Source: Piezodorus guildinii | Lineage: Eukaryota > Arthropoda > Insecta > Hemiptera > Pentatomidae | NCBI GenBank assembly: GCA_023052935.1 | Contig: CM041298.1 | Span: 53,885,813-53,949,812, forward strand | Direction: 5' to 3' | DNA length: 64,000 nt | Shown here: piece after piece, positions 11,220 through 23,440 of the stretch | How positions within the stretch are numbered: the stretch's first letter is position 1 | How the letters are laid out: each line of letters begins with the position of its first letter | Translations under genes and position numbers: made by a program | Notes under the pieces: model-generated | The model's database searches: none | What the model saw: the letters and a program-made list of their open reading frames with translations, nothing else | Told to the model about the DNA's origin: nothing

Positions 11220-13789
11220 AAAAATTAATGTCTTTCAAATGTGGTCAATGAATTGAATTATTACATATTAAACTCAGTATAATCAAAAAATTAATTCATA
11301 TGAGTTGTCAATAAAAAATTATTTTCTTTATTGGTAAATGTTCTTAATGTGAAATTACAAGAGCCGGGTTATATTGTATCTCATTTTGTCGAGTTACTGA
11401 AAAAAAATAAAAACTCTCTTTAATACTTGTTTTTTATCTTATTTTATTATAAAATTTGTAATGTGTATCTAAACCATTTTCGTTTAATAACGCAAAATCC
11501 TTTTGAAACTTCCTAAGAGCTAAAAATTGAACATTAGCAAGTTTTTCAGTATTTATTTTTTTAAGAATAATAAAACGAGACAACTACTATCTAGGGGAAA
11601 AAGCATGCTTTTATATCTATTGTTTATTATTTCTTTTCTAATCCTTATAATTTTTTTTTTCAATTTATATCAATAAATACAATTTATCCGTTATTATTAC
11701 ATTTTTAATCTATTATTATAACTTAGGTATGAATTGTCGTAATTTAGTTCGTATACCTATTATTATGAATTTTACAAGTGCTCATAAAATTATTACTTCA
11801 AAATAATAAAATATTAGGCCATGGAAAAAATAAAAATGTGTATGATTAAACTGAATACTCTAAAGTATTGCGGTTTAGTATGCGCCTGCAGGACTTTCCT
11901 AAAACGTTTGACCTGATAAAATTTGTTTTTATTTCTCTTGAGTAAAGATAAATATAGATTTCTGAACTGTGTCATTGCATTGTTTTAGCTTTAGTTTTCA
12001 ATCGAAAATTCGTATTTATATTCATTAATAAGACTTTTTTATGAAGTCATAACTCGATAACTAAATAAATATTAAAATAAATTACCAAGCATTGATATCG
12101 TAAGTTATGTATTTTAATTTTTAATTTCACTTACATGAAGGGAAAATATGTCGGTCGAGAAAAATGTCGAATTCTGAAGCCTAGTTACAGAGTTCTAAAA
12201 GTTTCAGTTGATGTAATTTTTCGTGAATTTTTTTAACCATTTTCTTGGCTAATTAGGTAGTGTATTGTATAGATCAAAATCATACAAAATATTCTTGTCA
12301 TCATTCTAGTTTTTGTTTCGTTCTTAAATATGCAAAATTACCGGAGTTAATATTTTTTAAAGCAAACGTTATTTTAACAGTGAAGATAATTTTATAACTC
12401 CGAAACCAGCTTTGTCCCAATGACCACATTTATACCATTTAAACTCATCGTTTAGATGGTTAATCTTTAGTAGTTTCATATTTTTTCACTCTGTCCCTTT
12501 TAAGATATTTCCATGTAAAATTTGCGAAAAACTGGTTCTTTGAATTTTTGAAAATTCATATAACAAAAAAAACTGTGTACTCAAGATTGAAATTTTTACA
12601 GAAAGTAGGGCTATGACTAAACTATGAACAAACAAATAATCAAAGGTGAGTCTCTTTTCCTTTAGAGACATTTAACTATCTAAAAGTCTCATATTTTATT
12701 AATTTTCAAGAATTTGTTTAACAACTTTGTTTACTTTAAGGTAATGAGTTGTAAGGACAAAATATATAAAGCATATCCTCATTTTATTGTTAGCTTTTGT
12801 TTTGACTCGATATCTGTAAAATAACCAGAATGAGAGAAATTTACCTGTTTTCAGTCGAGAAGCTGACTTAAAAAGGCTGCAACGCTAAAATCATTTGCTA
12901 AAAAAAGGTATTTGTCCACGGTCTTTTATTTATGAAAGGGTAGAGAATAACTGGTAAAAAAATCATTAAAATGAAAAATGTTGACCCTTAAGGCAAAACT
13001 AATGAAAATTGATTGACCCTTATTCTAAAGGTACTGGTCCCAGAATTAATAAAGAAATTATTGAATTACTGTCCATATTTCAGAAACGGTTTATTGATCA
13101 TTTAATTACAAAAAATTAAATTTTCCCTTCGAATGAAAACTTTATTGCAAGTATTTCTCTTATGAACCTTCAGGAAAGGAATGAATTTTATATAAACGAT
13201 AAAATGTAATAGTTACTTGCTGGGAATCATTTTAGTTATTGTTTTGTGATTATATTTCGACTTATATATTAGTCGTTAGTGTTTTAACTAAGAAATATAT
13301 TTTTGGATTTGTAGTTGTGTGTGACATATAATTATAATAACATTTTTTAAAAAGATTTCTATTGGAATGTAAGACTCGCGTACAAAAGCTTGCTATGGCA
13401 CTGAAACGTACGAGGCTTGGCAAGGTCGCCTACTTGTCTCCGCCTTAAGTTACATAACTCATCAGATATTCTCGGCCACTTTGATCTTTCCCAGTAAACG
13501 ATCTTTAAACTCCTTTTTCTTTTATTTTTTTTTCTCTCTTTTCTAGTTCTAGAAATTTACTAGGCATTTGTATGTTTACAGCTTGTTTCCGTCCGGTTTT
13601 TATGTGTTTATATGTCATTTTTCAGTTGAAGCTAGTAGCCAAGGACAGTTTTATGTCAGAATCACCTGTCGGGCGAAGGGATGTCCTTTTGTAATTTTAT
13701 AGGCAGTAAGCTTATTTTGATTTTTACCGTGATCCGGACATCAAGAAAATAGTCATCATCAATGGGACTAATTAACTAAAATTACTTAA

Positions 13790-13790
<1 letters not shown>
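11220..13790. other. AT-rich sequence, small island at 13370-13510
   Basis: Long AT-rich stretch without recognised genes or repeats. The open frame at 12486-12671 (minus) lacks any family feature. 13370-13510 is less AT-rich and single-copy. Confidence 0.4.

Positions 13791-13852
<62 letters not shown>
13791..13852. repeat. (TA)n microsatellite
   Basis: Uninterrupted TA dinucleotide run, preceded by TATATTATA. Confidence 0.95.
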
Positions 13853-13855
<3 letters not shown>

Positions 13856-15534
13856 TCTGAGTATTCCTTACACAACTTACTTAAGCTACATTTTTAAAGT
13901 TTCCATTAAATTGAATTTCATTACAAAATGTAATAAAATATTTCTAAAAAAACAATGAACTCAAATTTAGTAAGACAATTCTTTGTTTTTGTTAGAAATT
14001 GTTTTTACATACAAATAGGTATTAATTAATTTTCATATTAATATGCATATGATATGCAAAAAAAATTACTCATATTTTCGACTAAGTTGTTCTACATCCT
14101 CTTAACGGTCTATAAACCAATTGAAAATCCTGCCTACGGCCATGAAATTATCTACAATAATTTTTATGTTTATGTATTAAATGTCACCCTATTAGTCGGT
14201 TTATTATTCAAATAAATTAAATGATAGGGTACCGTTCGGTTATTTCGATTCAGGGGTCCTTAAAACGCGTTTTCCCCTCGACGATTTCGAAATTGGTAAT
14301 GATCCCAAAACTTTCCCTTCAATTACTCTATTTTTATTTATTTTATTTTATTATTATTTTTTTTTTGTATGAGTAATTTTTATTTTACATTGATTTTATA
14401 ATTTTTCTCAATATAGACATATAAATAGCTCTTTGAGCCAATACTCACTCCATATTTACCGATAATAAAATAAAGATGAAGATATATTAAAAAAATCAAT
14501 TAAAATATAAACAATAAATTTGTAAAAATTTAAAAACAAAGGAGCATCTTAAAATAACTCGTAACTAGTAATTCAAGGAAAACAACTTTTTTTTACTCCT
14601 GCAAGTGTTTAAAAATAACGTTTACATAGAGATTTCATAGAATGTCTATATTTTTCTATTAAGCTTATTAGCTTAAAAAACATTTTTATAGAACTTATCT
14701 ATCACGTCAAAGTTATAAAATATTGGTTCATGACTTATTTCATAGTGTAAAAGGTGAGACACACTATTTTTATTATTTATTTTAATTTTTTTTTTTTGCT
14801 GTTAATATATTTGTTTGAGACATTTTATAATTCTCTTATTTTATCGTATTTATTTAAAATTATTTAACACTATTCATGGTATTATTAAAATTAATTAACC
14901 AGTTCATAAATGTATTTTTCAGTTCTGAAGATGGGAATAATAAAGTTGAGTGTGAGGTTTTTAATATAACTATAGTTAATAAAATTAACTAAGGAAGTAA
15001 ATTTATAAACCTGATACAAATGTAAATTTGTAGGCATATTTATTTATTTTGTTTTAATTTTTAGTTACAACAGTACAAATAAAATAGAAAAATATTAGAA
15101 GGACAGAAACTAGAAAGATACTAGGACAATTAAGAACAGCAAAGATACCTTGTAACAAAAAAAAACTATACAACGTGAATCAGCATTTATTTTAAGGGGG
15201 CGTTGTACAAGGCTTTAAATCTTGTCTCTAATTAAAGAAACACAGGCTGATAACAGGCCTCGTGTGTTAGAGAAATGATCATGATTTATTGACGGTGAGG
15301 TACCGGCACCTGGTGCATCTGTGCCTAACTGCCAACTGCCATGGGACTGTATATGTGTATGTGTATATATGTATGTGTATGATTTTGAATATATTATGAA
15401 GGGAATATATCGATAAGGAAGCTTTCTTTGTTAAACAATGCCATTAATTGTACAATGTTGGGGGTATTTTTTTTACACTATTAATGTTTCAAAAAATATG
15501 TTAACAGTTAAAAGAAATATATATAATCATTAAT
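13853..15534. other. AT-rich sequence, nothing recognised
   Basis: No gene seen. A modest TG/TA purine-pyrimidine tract (about 15350-15382) and a less AT-rich patch (15185-15345) are the only structure noted. Confidence 0.4.
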
Positions 15535-15814
15535 ATTTATGTCGATTATTAAGTTTATGATATATAGTAAGAAGCAAGGAGGTTATAAATTCTAGACCTA
15601 CAAAAAATAAAAATCTTGATAGGAATGTTTTATTTTTATTTTTAATATGTTTTAACAATTTTTGAATGTCTTTTATTCATTCACAAACAACATATAATAA
15701 TGAAATTCGCGCGAAACATTAGGTTATAACTATCCAGAAAGGAAATTAATTTAATGTTTTACGGACAGGATAATATGCAATAGAGCGAACATCTCATACG
15801 AACTCGGTTTACCG
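15535..15814 (+). repeat. dispersed repeat R2, copy a
   Basis: About 280 bp that reappears in the same orientation at 39275-39556 with small differences. Shared blocks include ATTTATGTCGATT, AATATGTTTTA, TTTTTGAATGTCTTTTATT, GTTTTACGGACAGGATAATA and GAACTCGGTTTACCG. Neither copy has a tail, terminal repeat or coding frame that would identify an element class. Confidence 0.8.
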
Positions 15815-15949
15815 GATATAAAATAATGCGTCTAATTTATTAGATTTCTTGTCCCTTTACTACTTAGACTACCTTTTTAAACATGATTTCAACTGAAAAA
15901 AGGTTAAGACCATGATTCCGTGTACTAGTCATATAAAATTTAAATTTAA

Positions 15950-16180
15950 TTATTATTTAGTTATGTAATTCAGTCGGGGGGCGACCCTGGGGTATGGAGA
16001 CCCTCCTAGGGCAGACCCATCCTCTATAAAGTGGGTACCCATAATAATTGGGGAAGGCCTGATCACCTCATTGCACTGACGTTGGCCTAGACACAGTACG
16101 AATCTCTATATGTACTGAGCCCAAGACCCTCCATGGGTTGTAGTGGTACAGGTTTTTTTTTTTTTTATTATTTAGTTATG
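15950..16180 (+). mobile_element. headless SINE3 copy with 16-bp TSD
   Basis: Insert 15966-16164 flanked by TTATTATTTAGTTATG at 15950-15965 and 16165-16180. It starts at the point where the tRNA-like head ends in the 6246 copy, so it lacks boxes A and B. It keeps the body, with a short internal deletion after TGGGGAAGGCCTG. It ends GGTACAGG plus a long T-run, confirming the T-type tail of this family. Truncation at the 5' end fits incomplete reverse transcription. Confidence 0.88.
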
Positions 16181-17324
16181 AAGAAACATACATGACTTAT
16201 CATTTGTCTTAGGGAGAGGGATGTGCAGGGGGTCATCTTGTGATATTAATATTTTAAGAAGTCAACAATAGTAGTTACCAATTTCTTTAATCAACTGAAC
16301 TTTGGTTCGGGCGCCAATTTTTTTTAATATAAATCATATTTGAAGGCCAATTGGTTTAGGGTTATGAGATATCGATGCGCTCATATTTCAGTTAATGCAA
16401 CTTTTAGCTTGCAGTTTCTTTTCATGATATAATCCGTATTTTCCTTTTATACTCGGATTTCTCAGTTTTTACCGTCACTATATAAAGGAACAGTTCGCTC
16501 TATCCTTCTTCCAGCTATAGGGCATACCCTGGAGGCATTTCCCGAAAAAAAAGAGAGACACTCTCCAACGTCAGCCGCAGAAGGGCAGATCGCAGTGTCA
16601 TAGCCAGGCCAAGCCTCTGATCGTCCGTCCGGAAAATCGCTCCTTCCGATTACCTTTCTCTCGAGTAATTATGGCTCCTTTGTGGGCATCGGCCGTGGTC
16701 TCAGCTCGCTCCGTCGCTCTCATTAGACAAATTAATCTTATTTAGGAAATTAATTTTTCTCACTCGACCTGTAATTTGGATCCATATCTTACTCCGCGCT
16801 CCCTGAGCACGGGATCTCCATTAGTGAGCCAACTCCTGATCTGGATGACGATTCCGCTAATTCCAGTAATCTCTTCCTCTGGAATTGACTGACATTCGAA
16901 AGGTGAACTTTCTCTTCTTTTTTTCTTTTTCCGATTTTCTACTAATTGGGATGGGACACCTCTAGTCTTTCTTTAATTTAGAAATTCACATTTTTGCACT
17001 GAAAATTAGGTCTTCAAAATTTATTATTTTCTTAAATCTATAAGTAAAATATATAGTAAGATAACCAACTAGGATCAATTTAACGAATTTAATTACAGAT
17101 AAAGTAATAAAGAGATTTTTTTTTTTTAGATAAGATATGATTAATTATTAAATAGATGTGTGGTGTGTCGTTGAAAAGCCGAAGTTTTTTAAGGGGTATT
17201 GTCTCATACCCAAAATTTTAGAAGGTAATTAATGTGAAAAATGGGACATTAAGGGTGATTGTATAGGATTTTTTACTGTTATATTGTTTAATCTAAAGCA
17301 TGTGTTCCCAACGAAGCCTAAAGC
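16181..17324. other. unassigned; GC-richer island with TAAT sites at 16500-16900
   Basis: 16500-16900 is less AT-rich than its surroundings and carries clustered homeodomain-core type sites (CATTAG at 16721, ATTAAT at 16731, AATTAAT at 16748). No coding frame or repeat similarity is seen. Candidate conserved non-coding DNA; no direct evidence. Confidence 0.3.
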
Positions 17325-17422
17325 AATTATTAAAAATGTTTTTAACTCTAACTTTAATTAAACGTTCTTAAATTGATTTCGGCAATCCAGGTAAATGAGA
17401 GTCGTGTATTGGTCGCACTAGA
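17325..17422 (+). mobile_element. HEF terminal fragment, copy K
   Basis: Only the T-tailed end of the hairpin-ended family: a GGTAAATGAGAGTCGTGT block followed by GGTCGCACTAGA and a T-run. It aligns with the ends of copies at 23440, 36403 and 47044. Confidence 0.65.
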
Positions 17423-19216
17423 TTTTTTTCTCTTCCTTATACTTTCCATGATCTTTTTATTATTCTTATTATTTTCTTTCCTATAGATAATTTTATCATT
17501 TCTACAATTTTTCTTTAGTTATATTGTATATACGTTAACGAGGATCTTCAATTTTTTTTTAGTTTAACCAAGCTTGCATAAAGGTCAACACAGACCGGTT
17601 CTAGAACAATAACGCACTACACAGAAATAATGTATAAATGTATACATGCTTTAAGTAGACTGTGCTATCTATACTTTAAGTAAGGTTCAATACACTGAAC
17701 TGTCTGTTACAACTTTATCTTTAATAAGAAGCTTTCAGCGTAGCATTATATGCACTATACTCATCTGTAAATATTATACAATTTATTGTACCGAAATGGA
17801 GTAGTCTTTGGTTTAATAATTTAATAGGTCTCAAAAGATCCAATGGTAAACAAGGTGTAATAAAATTACTTTGCGATAAATTTAACGTTATTTAATTTGA
17901 TTAAACAAATAACGAATTAGTTATTATTTATTTGGTTACATTGTAAATGTCTGCTAAAATCTCTCACCACATTAATAAATTAAATTAACACTATTTTTTT
18001 TTTTTTTTTTTAGTTTGCACGTAATCGGCTACAACGATTTTAATAATAGTCGTCACATTAATGTATGATTAAATTATACTCCCTATCAGATTAATTTATG
18101 TTAAGAAAACTAATTTTAAATCTTATTCCTTTTAATGTAGAATGGATAAATATAAAATAAACGTATGAAAAAAAATTATAGTAAAATAAAACAGGACAAA
18201 AAATACAACAACGTATAAATGGATATTGTTGACAACATTAAATTTGATTTATCCTATTAGATATATAAACAAAGATGATTAATGCACATGGTACTGTAAA
18301 TTACTAGTAATTTTCTTCTTCAAAGCCTTTTTCTCTTTCTTTTTTTTTCACGTCTTTACAAGGATGGAAAATAAAGGAATAAAAAAAAAAAAAAATTAAA
18401 ACCTGTTGATGGTGTTTTGCTGGCTTTCTCTATTCATTTTATGCTTCTTTCGTAGAAAAATAATTTTCATCTCTGGCATTGGTGTTCACAGCTTGTAAGT
18501 TATAATGGGAGACCTATCCGTGGCCTGATCAATTATAGATAACTAGAGAGTTGACACTTTTTAGTTTATTAAGTTCAAATATTATGATATTCTTATACTT
18601 TGTTGAAATATGTGTTTAAAAACTGAGTCTAGAGATTACTAAAGAGCTAGAAAAATGAATAAAGATGTTGTATTATGAATCTTCTTTTGACATTTTTCTC
18701 CCCTGATGGCTTTCTCCTAATAGACAGCTCATTATTATTCGATCGGTGGAAACATCAATTGCAGTCGATTTATCCTGTATCGATTAGCATACGGCCCGGT
18801 GACTATTCTTTTCAATAGGAAACGGCGGATGTTGGAGTACGGTGGGGAAAGTGTAGAGAATTTCTTGCCTAGCCTTCAGTCGTGAAGAGGAGTTTTTTTC
18901 TTCGGGACCTGTAAATCTCTTGGTTGATGATGGCCTGTCCCACTCTTTGACGGGCTCTTTGGAGATGCTTCGCTGGAGTTATTGGTCGATTGTCCCAACA
19001 GTTTACTAATGGTCTTCGGCGGAGCTTCTCACGGTCGGGATTAGGAAAAAGTCATGCAAATGTTCGCCTACCGCAAGTGAAATTAAGCATGAAGACATCG
19101 GTAACGGAATCAGCATACTAACAACGTAGGTATACTAATTCAATGCATTGTTTAATATATTATATATTGAAAAATGTATTCTTAGTTAATGTATGAGAAA
19201 AATAATTATTTATGGT
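17423..19216. other. AT-rich sequence then island at 18690-19110
   Basis: 18690-19110 is a non-repetitive, less AT-rich block. It includes a perfect POU octamer ATGCAAAT at 19054-19061 and several ATTA cores. The remainder is AT-rich, without recognised features. Confidence 0.3.
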
Positions 19217-19537
19217 AAGTTGTCTTCAGGGTAGCCCATGGCTGAGTGGCTAGCGCGCTAGTCCCTCATGCTATGGTTGTGAGTTCGAATCCCTATCCCG
19301 GCGGCGCTTTTATTTGGATGTAAAAAAAGTGGGGATTCACACACAGCCTCTCCCCCGGGTATGTGAGACTCGTCAGCCAAATGGTGGCGACTCACAAAAT
19401 TAGGCTTAGGGAGTGATGACTCTACAATAAACATTGTATCGTGAAACGCGAGTGTTAAACTCCCAGGAGTTTACACCGCGAGGCCCAGGGCCTACACGGC
19501 CTGTCGCGCCAATGGAAGAAGAAGAAAGAAGTTGTCT
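19217..19537 (+). mobile_element. SINE2 (tRNA-headed), with TSD
   Basis: Element 19226-19528 flanked by AAGTTGTCT (19217-19225 and 19529-19537). Pol III promoter: box A TGGCTGAGTGG (19239-19249) and box B AGTTCGAATCC (19282-19292). Body hallmarks are CCCCCGGGTATGTGAGAC, GTCAGCCAAA, GGCGACTCACAAAATTAG and CTACACGGCCTGTCGCGCC. It ends in a GAAGAAGAA repeat tail. It is closely related to 57434. Confidence 0.9.
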
Positions 19538-19589
19538 ACATAAAAGAGTTTGTCGAGGGTCAAGTCACCAAGAAAGCACATCAATCAGA

Positions 19590-19740
19590 AAAACCTATTC
19601 TATTTGTGTCCCGACGTTTCGGCCTACATTAAGGGCTAATAAAACAAGAAAAAAAACATTATATTTATTTTATTGTACTTGTTGTTTTTATTGGTCCTAA
19701 TGAATGTCCAAATGTAGGTCGAAACGTCAGCACACCGCAC
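19590..19740. repeat. inverted pair of Penelope-type terminal motifs
   Basis: Two related segments face each other. On the minus strand (19598-19650) is a TAGGCC-GAAAC-GTCGGG motif. On the plus strand (19675-19735) is CTAATGA followed by a loop region and GGTC-GAAAC-GTCAG. The flanks are also similar (TGTTTTATT or TTTTTATT before the core). Penelope-like elements are known to carry hammerhead ribozyme motifs in terminal repeats, sometimes inverted. These cores are degenerate and no coding region is present. Confidence 0.45.
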
Positions 19741-21040
19741 CCCCAATCAACTTCTTCAACATGTAGTCTCAACAGTCAACAACTCTATTATTATGAAAGA
19801 TATTATTTTTTCGCCCATCTCTGAAGTATTGAGTACATTCATTCATTTATTCGTTCTTGTCGTATGGGCTAAGCATTCAGTGCCATTTATTTTTCATCCT
19901 TTTTAAAGTAAATTTATTTGTAACTCTAATTTATAAGTATTCATACACAATATTAAAGATTATTTGCTCATGTTTGGTTTTTCGTTTTCTAAAAAAAAAC
20001 AATCATTAAGAAACAAAAACAAAAATTGAGAAAAAAAAATTTAGATGATTTCAACAACTTAGAATTGAATTTCAATAATTGTTTTTTTTATTCAGGTAGC
20101 TCAAGACTCTCATCTGGTTTTTTAAGGACTTAAGTATTCTTAAGACAGATTTCTATAAAACTAAATGATACAAATATTTCAAAATGTAAATTTCGCAAAA
20201 AAATGCACTTTAGTATCTTTTGGAAACCAATGTCTTAATTTTATACTTCAACTTTAAAAAATGTTAGTTTCCGATTATTAATAAACAAAAACTATAATTC
20301 TTAACTCTGAATTCTTATTATATCTGATCCTAATAAGATATATTTTTCTGTCCTAAAAGTATTCAGTATTTTAGTAAGTATGCATATAAAGCATAAAAGA
20401 AAATATCTTTCTTTCTTCTATTTCTCTATTTCTTAGAGAATTTTTTATGGCGGTTCTTTTTTCTTAATTGCAGAACGCTTTTGGTGATGTATGATTAATT
20501 CGTAATTGATAGATAGTATAATCTATGGCTCTATACTTAATATATTGTCGTCAGATATCACAATCTGTTACTACATACTTAGAGGTGTGTATAATTAGGT
20601 TTTAGGAACTGTATTGCGTAATCTACGAATATTTAAACAAGGGTCTTCTTATTTTTTAGTGAAATATCAATTAACCATTCTCCGGTCCAGAATTCTAGTA
20701 ACATATTCTTGCAAAATTATTACCTAATTGTGTGTAACATTAAAAGTAAAATATAAATACTGTTACATAAAATTATGCTGCCCCTGTTGTCATTATAATC
20801 CGGAGAGATTAATGGAAGAGAGGACAGGAACAATGTTTGTCCTGTGACAACTAGAACAATTTATCATCTACTGTGTTAAGAAAAAAATAACATACTCCAA
20901 GATGTCCTTGAGTTAATTAATTAAAGCTGTGTAAAGACACAACCTTACTGTCGATTGTTTTAATTAAATTAATTTCATTCTTTAATAATCGTCTTATAAA
21001 AAGTCAAACATAAAAGTTTTAAAAAATACATGAAAAAAAA
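19741..21040. other. AT-rich sequence, nothing recognised
   Basis: No coding frame of interest, RNA gene or repeat relative identified. Confidence 0.4.
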
Positions 21041-21690
21041 ACCTGCCCATGGGCAGCACTCTAGTAGTGAATCTAAACAAGAACCTCATCTTCTTTTGAG
21101 ACGCCTCGGAGGATTGTCAGGAATGGAAGAGAAGGGAAGTATTGAAACTAGTGTGTTAAAGTGGGAGTGGAGTTAGTCATAGAAGGATTGATACCTCGCA
21201 AGGGCCAAATCAGCAACATATGGGATATTAAGTTCTTTATGAGTTCATTTGTGACAAAATAAGGAGCATTGAGGATTTTCCGAAGGATTTAGAATTGTGA
21301 GGATTTTATTAGAGAAGAATTTGATTGTTTAGTAGAGGCCCAAAGCTCAAATAGGCCTTATGATGGTGTATAGATGAGCCTTTTGTAGTTAAACTTACTA
21401 CAGTTTCTTGTTGTTTCAGTCTTGTGTGCAGATTCTAAGTTAGACGTTTGTCAAGTAGAAGTCCTAGATAGCGAATTTGTTCATCCGGGACAAGCGGAAT
21501 ATTCTTAATGGACATTGTAGGGCAGGATGTCAGAGGACATTGTCAGGAATGGAAGAGGAAGCAAGTATTGAAACTAGTAGGGTTAAAGTGAAAGTGGAGT
21601 TTGTTATGGAAGGATTGATACCTCGTAAGAGCCAAATTAGTAACATAGGGGGCATTAAGGTCTTTATGGATGAGTTTCATTTATTTAAAT
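21041..21690 (-). mobile_element. Jockey LINE fragment with partial internal duplication
   Basis: Minus-strand ORF2 C-terminal region of the same Jockey family as 44922. The segment 21110-21253 (CAGGAATGGAAGAG ... GGATTGATACC ... GCCAAAT) recurs at 21538-21683, so one end is a second partial copy in the same orientation. All frames are broken. Confidence 0.7.
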
Positions 21691-22585
21691 AAAATCATAA
21701 ATTAAACCATTTATTTTATAAATGACTGAATCACACAGAGTAGAAAGCAGGAATTAATATTGCGTAACACTAAGTGAAACAGTTTTGCACGAAACAGTTA
21801 GAAGCATTATTAAAAAGAACAGACCTACTTTAGCCTTTATCCTGTCAAACACCGGAAGATTAAAAAAAACAAAAAGTGGGAGAGAAAATGTAAAATCAAG
21901 ATAATAAGACGCCCGAGTTACGAAATGCTGTTTCATAAGGACAAACATTGAAGGAAAGGACACGAAAATAAAAATAAAAAAATTAAGGAAAAAGAGTGAG
22001 ACGGAGGGTGACGGATGGGTGACGGTGTGCTACCGATAGAAGTGGACAGAAGGACCCGATCGTGGGAAGTTCTCTTTTTCGATGAGAACTGCTGACTATT
22101 GTGGACCAGCACAACTTGCCACAGTCGCTTCTTCCTTGAAATTTTTTCACTATCTTCCGACATTTTTTTTTCTATCTACATAGTGGGTGCACCTTTCATG
22201 CCAACTTTTCTTTCGTATCCTCGGCGTTCTGGTCCTCTGGGTCCGTTAGAGTTCACCAACAGACTTTTTTTTGGTGTCACTCTCTCGAACATCTCATTCT
22301 GGTTTCAGGCTGTGCCGTAGTAGACTGGATTCCGACGTAACAGTAGTTTCTTCGGATTTTGTACTTTACTGTATATCGAGGATAAAATAACTTTGATTCA
22401 TTTCCTTGTGATCCAGATTTTCTGAAACTTCTTTAAAAAAACACGTTGTAGTAAGATTCTTGACTATTATAATTTTACTAATACGTCAAAGTATTTGAGT
22501 TTTTTCAGAGTATACATTTTTCAGAGTTTTGTATTGTATACATTGTAAAAAAAAAAGTGTAATTTGGGAAATCCCACTTAATATT
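21691..22585. other. unassigned; island at 21980-22330
   Basis: The 21980-22330 block is less AT-rich, with GACGG repeats near 22000-22025. Overlapping open frames on both strands (for example 22099-22320 plus) have no recognised features. Confidence 0.3.
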
Positions 22586-23440
22586 ACTTTCACTTACCTA
22601 TATGTGAAATATATAGAAAGTGAAAGTATTGTGATCGAAAAAATTTTCGAATTCCAGTTTTCAAAGGAAATAAATGCGTCAAATAACCAAGTCCCGCAAA
22701 AACGTCTGTGTGTTTGTGGTAAGTCTGGCATGAAAACGAAAAGTCGCACAATACTGAAATTGTCACATTTAAGACAGTAACTTTTTCATCAAAATCAGCT
22801 TGATTAGAAAAGCCACTTTATACTATACTTTTGCACCTTTTTACTAAATTTCTCTAAAAACGGCTTTAACGATTTTGATTAAACTCGCTATATCGATGAA
22901 AACTTTAATAGGCTTTAATATGATGTAGATTTAATTCTGATTGAAATAGTCTGACAGGGCTCAAATGACGATATTCGCTTCTTCTAAAGTACCTTTAATT
23001 TTGTATATTCCAAAAGATACATACATATTATTGATGAAGGACGGCTAAATATACAAGTTGGACGAATTTGATGATCAACCTAAGGATAAAACAGAAAACT
23101 ATTTTTTTTTTTCTTTGAAAATTTAGAACAGAATATGGACGTATAATATACCGTTAGAAAGACAAATGATTTAAGAAAGAATATTATCTGATACAGAAAG
23201 TTGTAAAGGTATATAAAGTAACGAATAGGGAATAAACTTATTAATGATTATCCAATTTATACAGTTTATTATATTATTTAATATAAATCACATGTTTCAA
23301 ACGAAAACGAAAAGTTTTATTTAAAGGAACTTAAGATATTTTTCAGATAATAGTATATATTATAATAGAAGTATATTTAATAGTTTTAAATCTATTTTAA
23401 CAATTGAGGTAAGTGAAAGTCGTGTGTTACCCGCACCAGG
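22586..23440 (+). mobile_element. hairpin-ended family (HEF), copy B
   Basis: A complete-looking copy of a non-coding repeat family. The left end is an imperfect palindrome (ACTTTCACTT ... AAAGTGAAAGT within about 42 bp). It is followed by the conserved block AATTTTCGAATTCCAGTTTTC, and the interior holds a CGATTTTGATTAAACTCGC block. The right end is GTGAAAGTCGTGTG, then CCCGCACCAGG and a T-run. No open frame exists in any copy. No target duplication was found. The class is unresolved: no terminal inverted repeats between the two ends and no CTRR Helitron end. Confidence 0.75.

Noticed and set aside
22586..23440. Canonical Helitron assignment for the hairpin-ended family
   Set aside because: The TC start and terminal palindrome fit in reverse orientation, but no copy ends in CTRR and every copy has a T-run at the other end, so the assignment is unproven.
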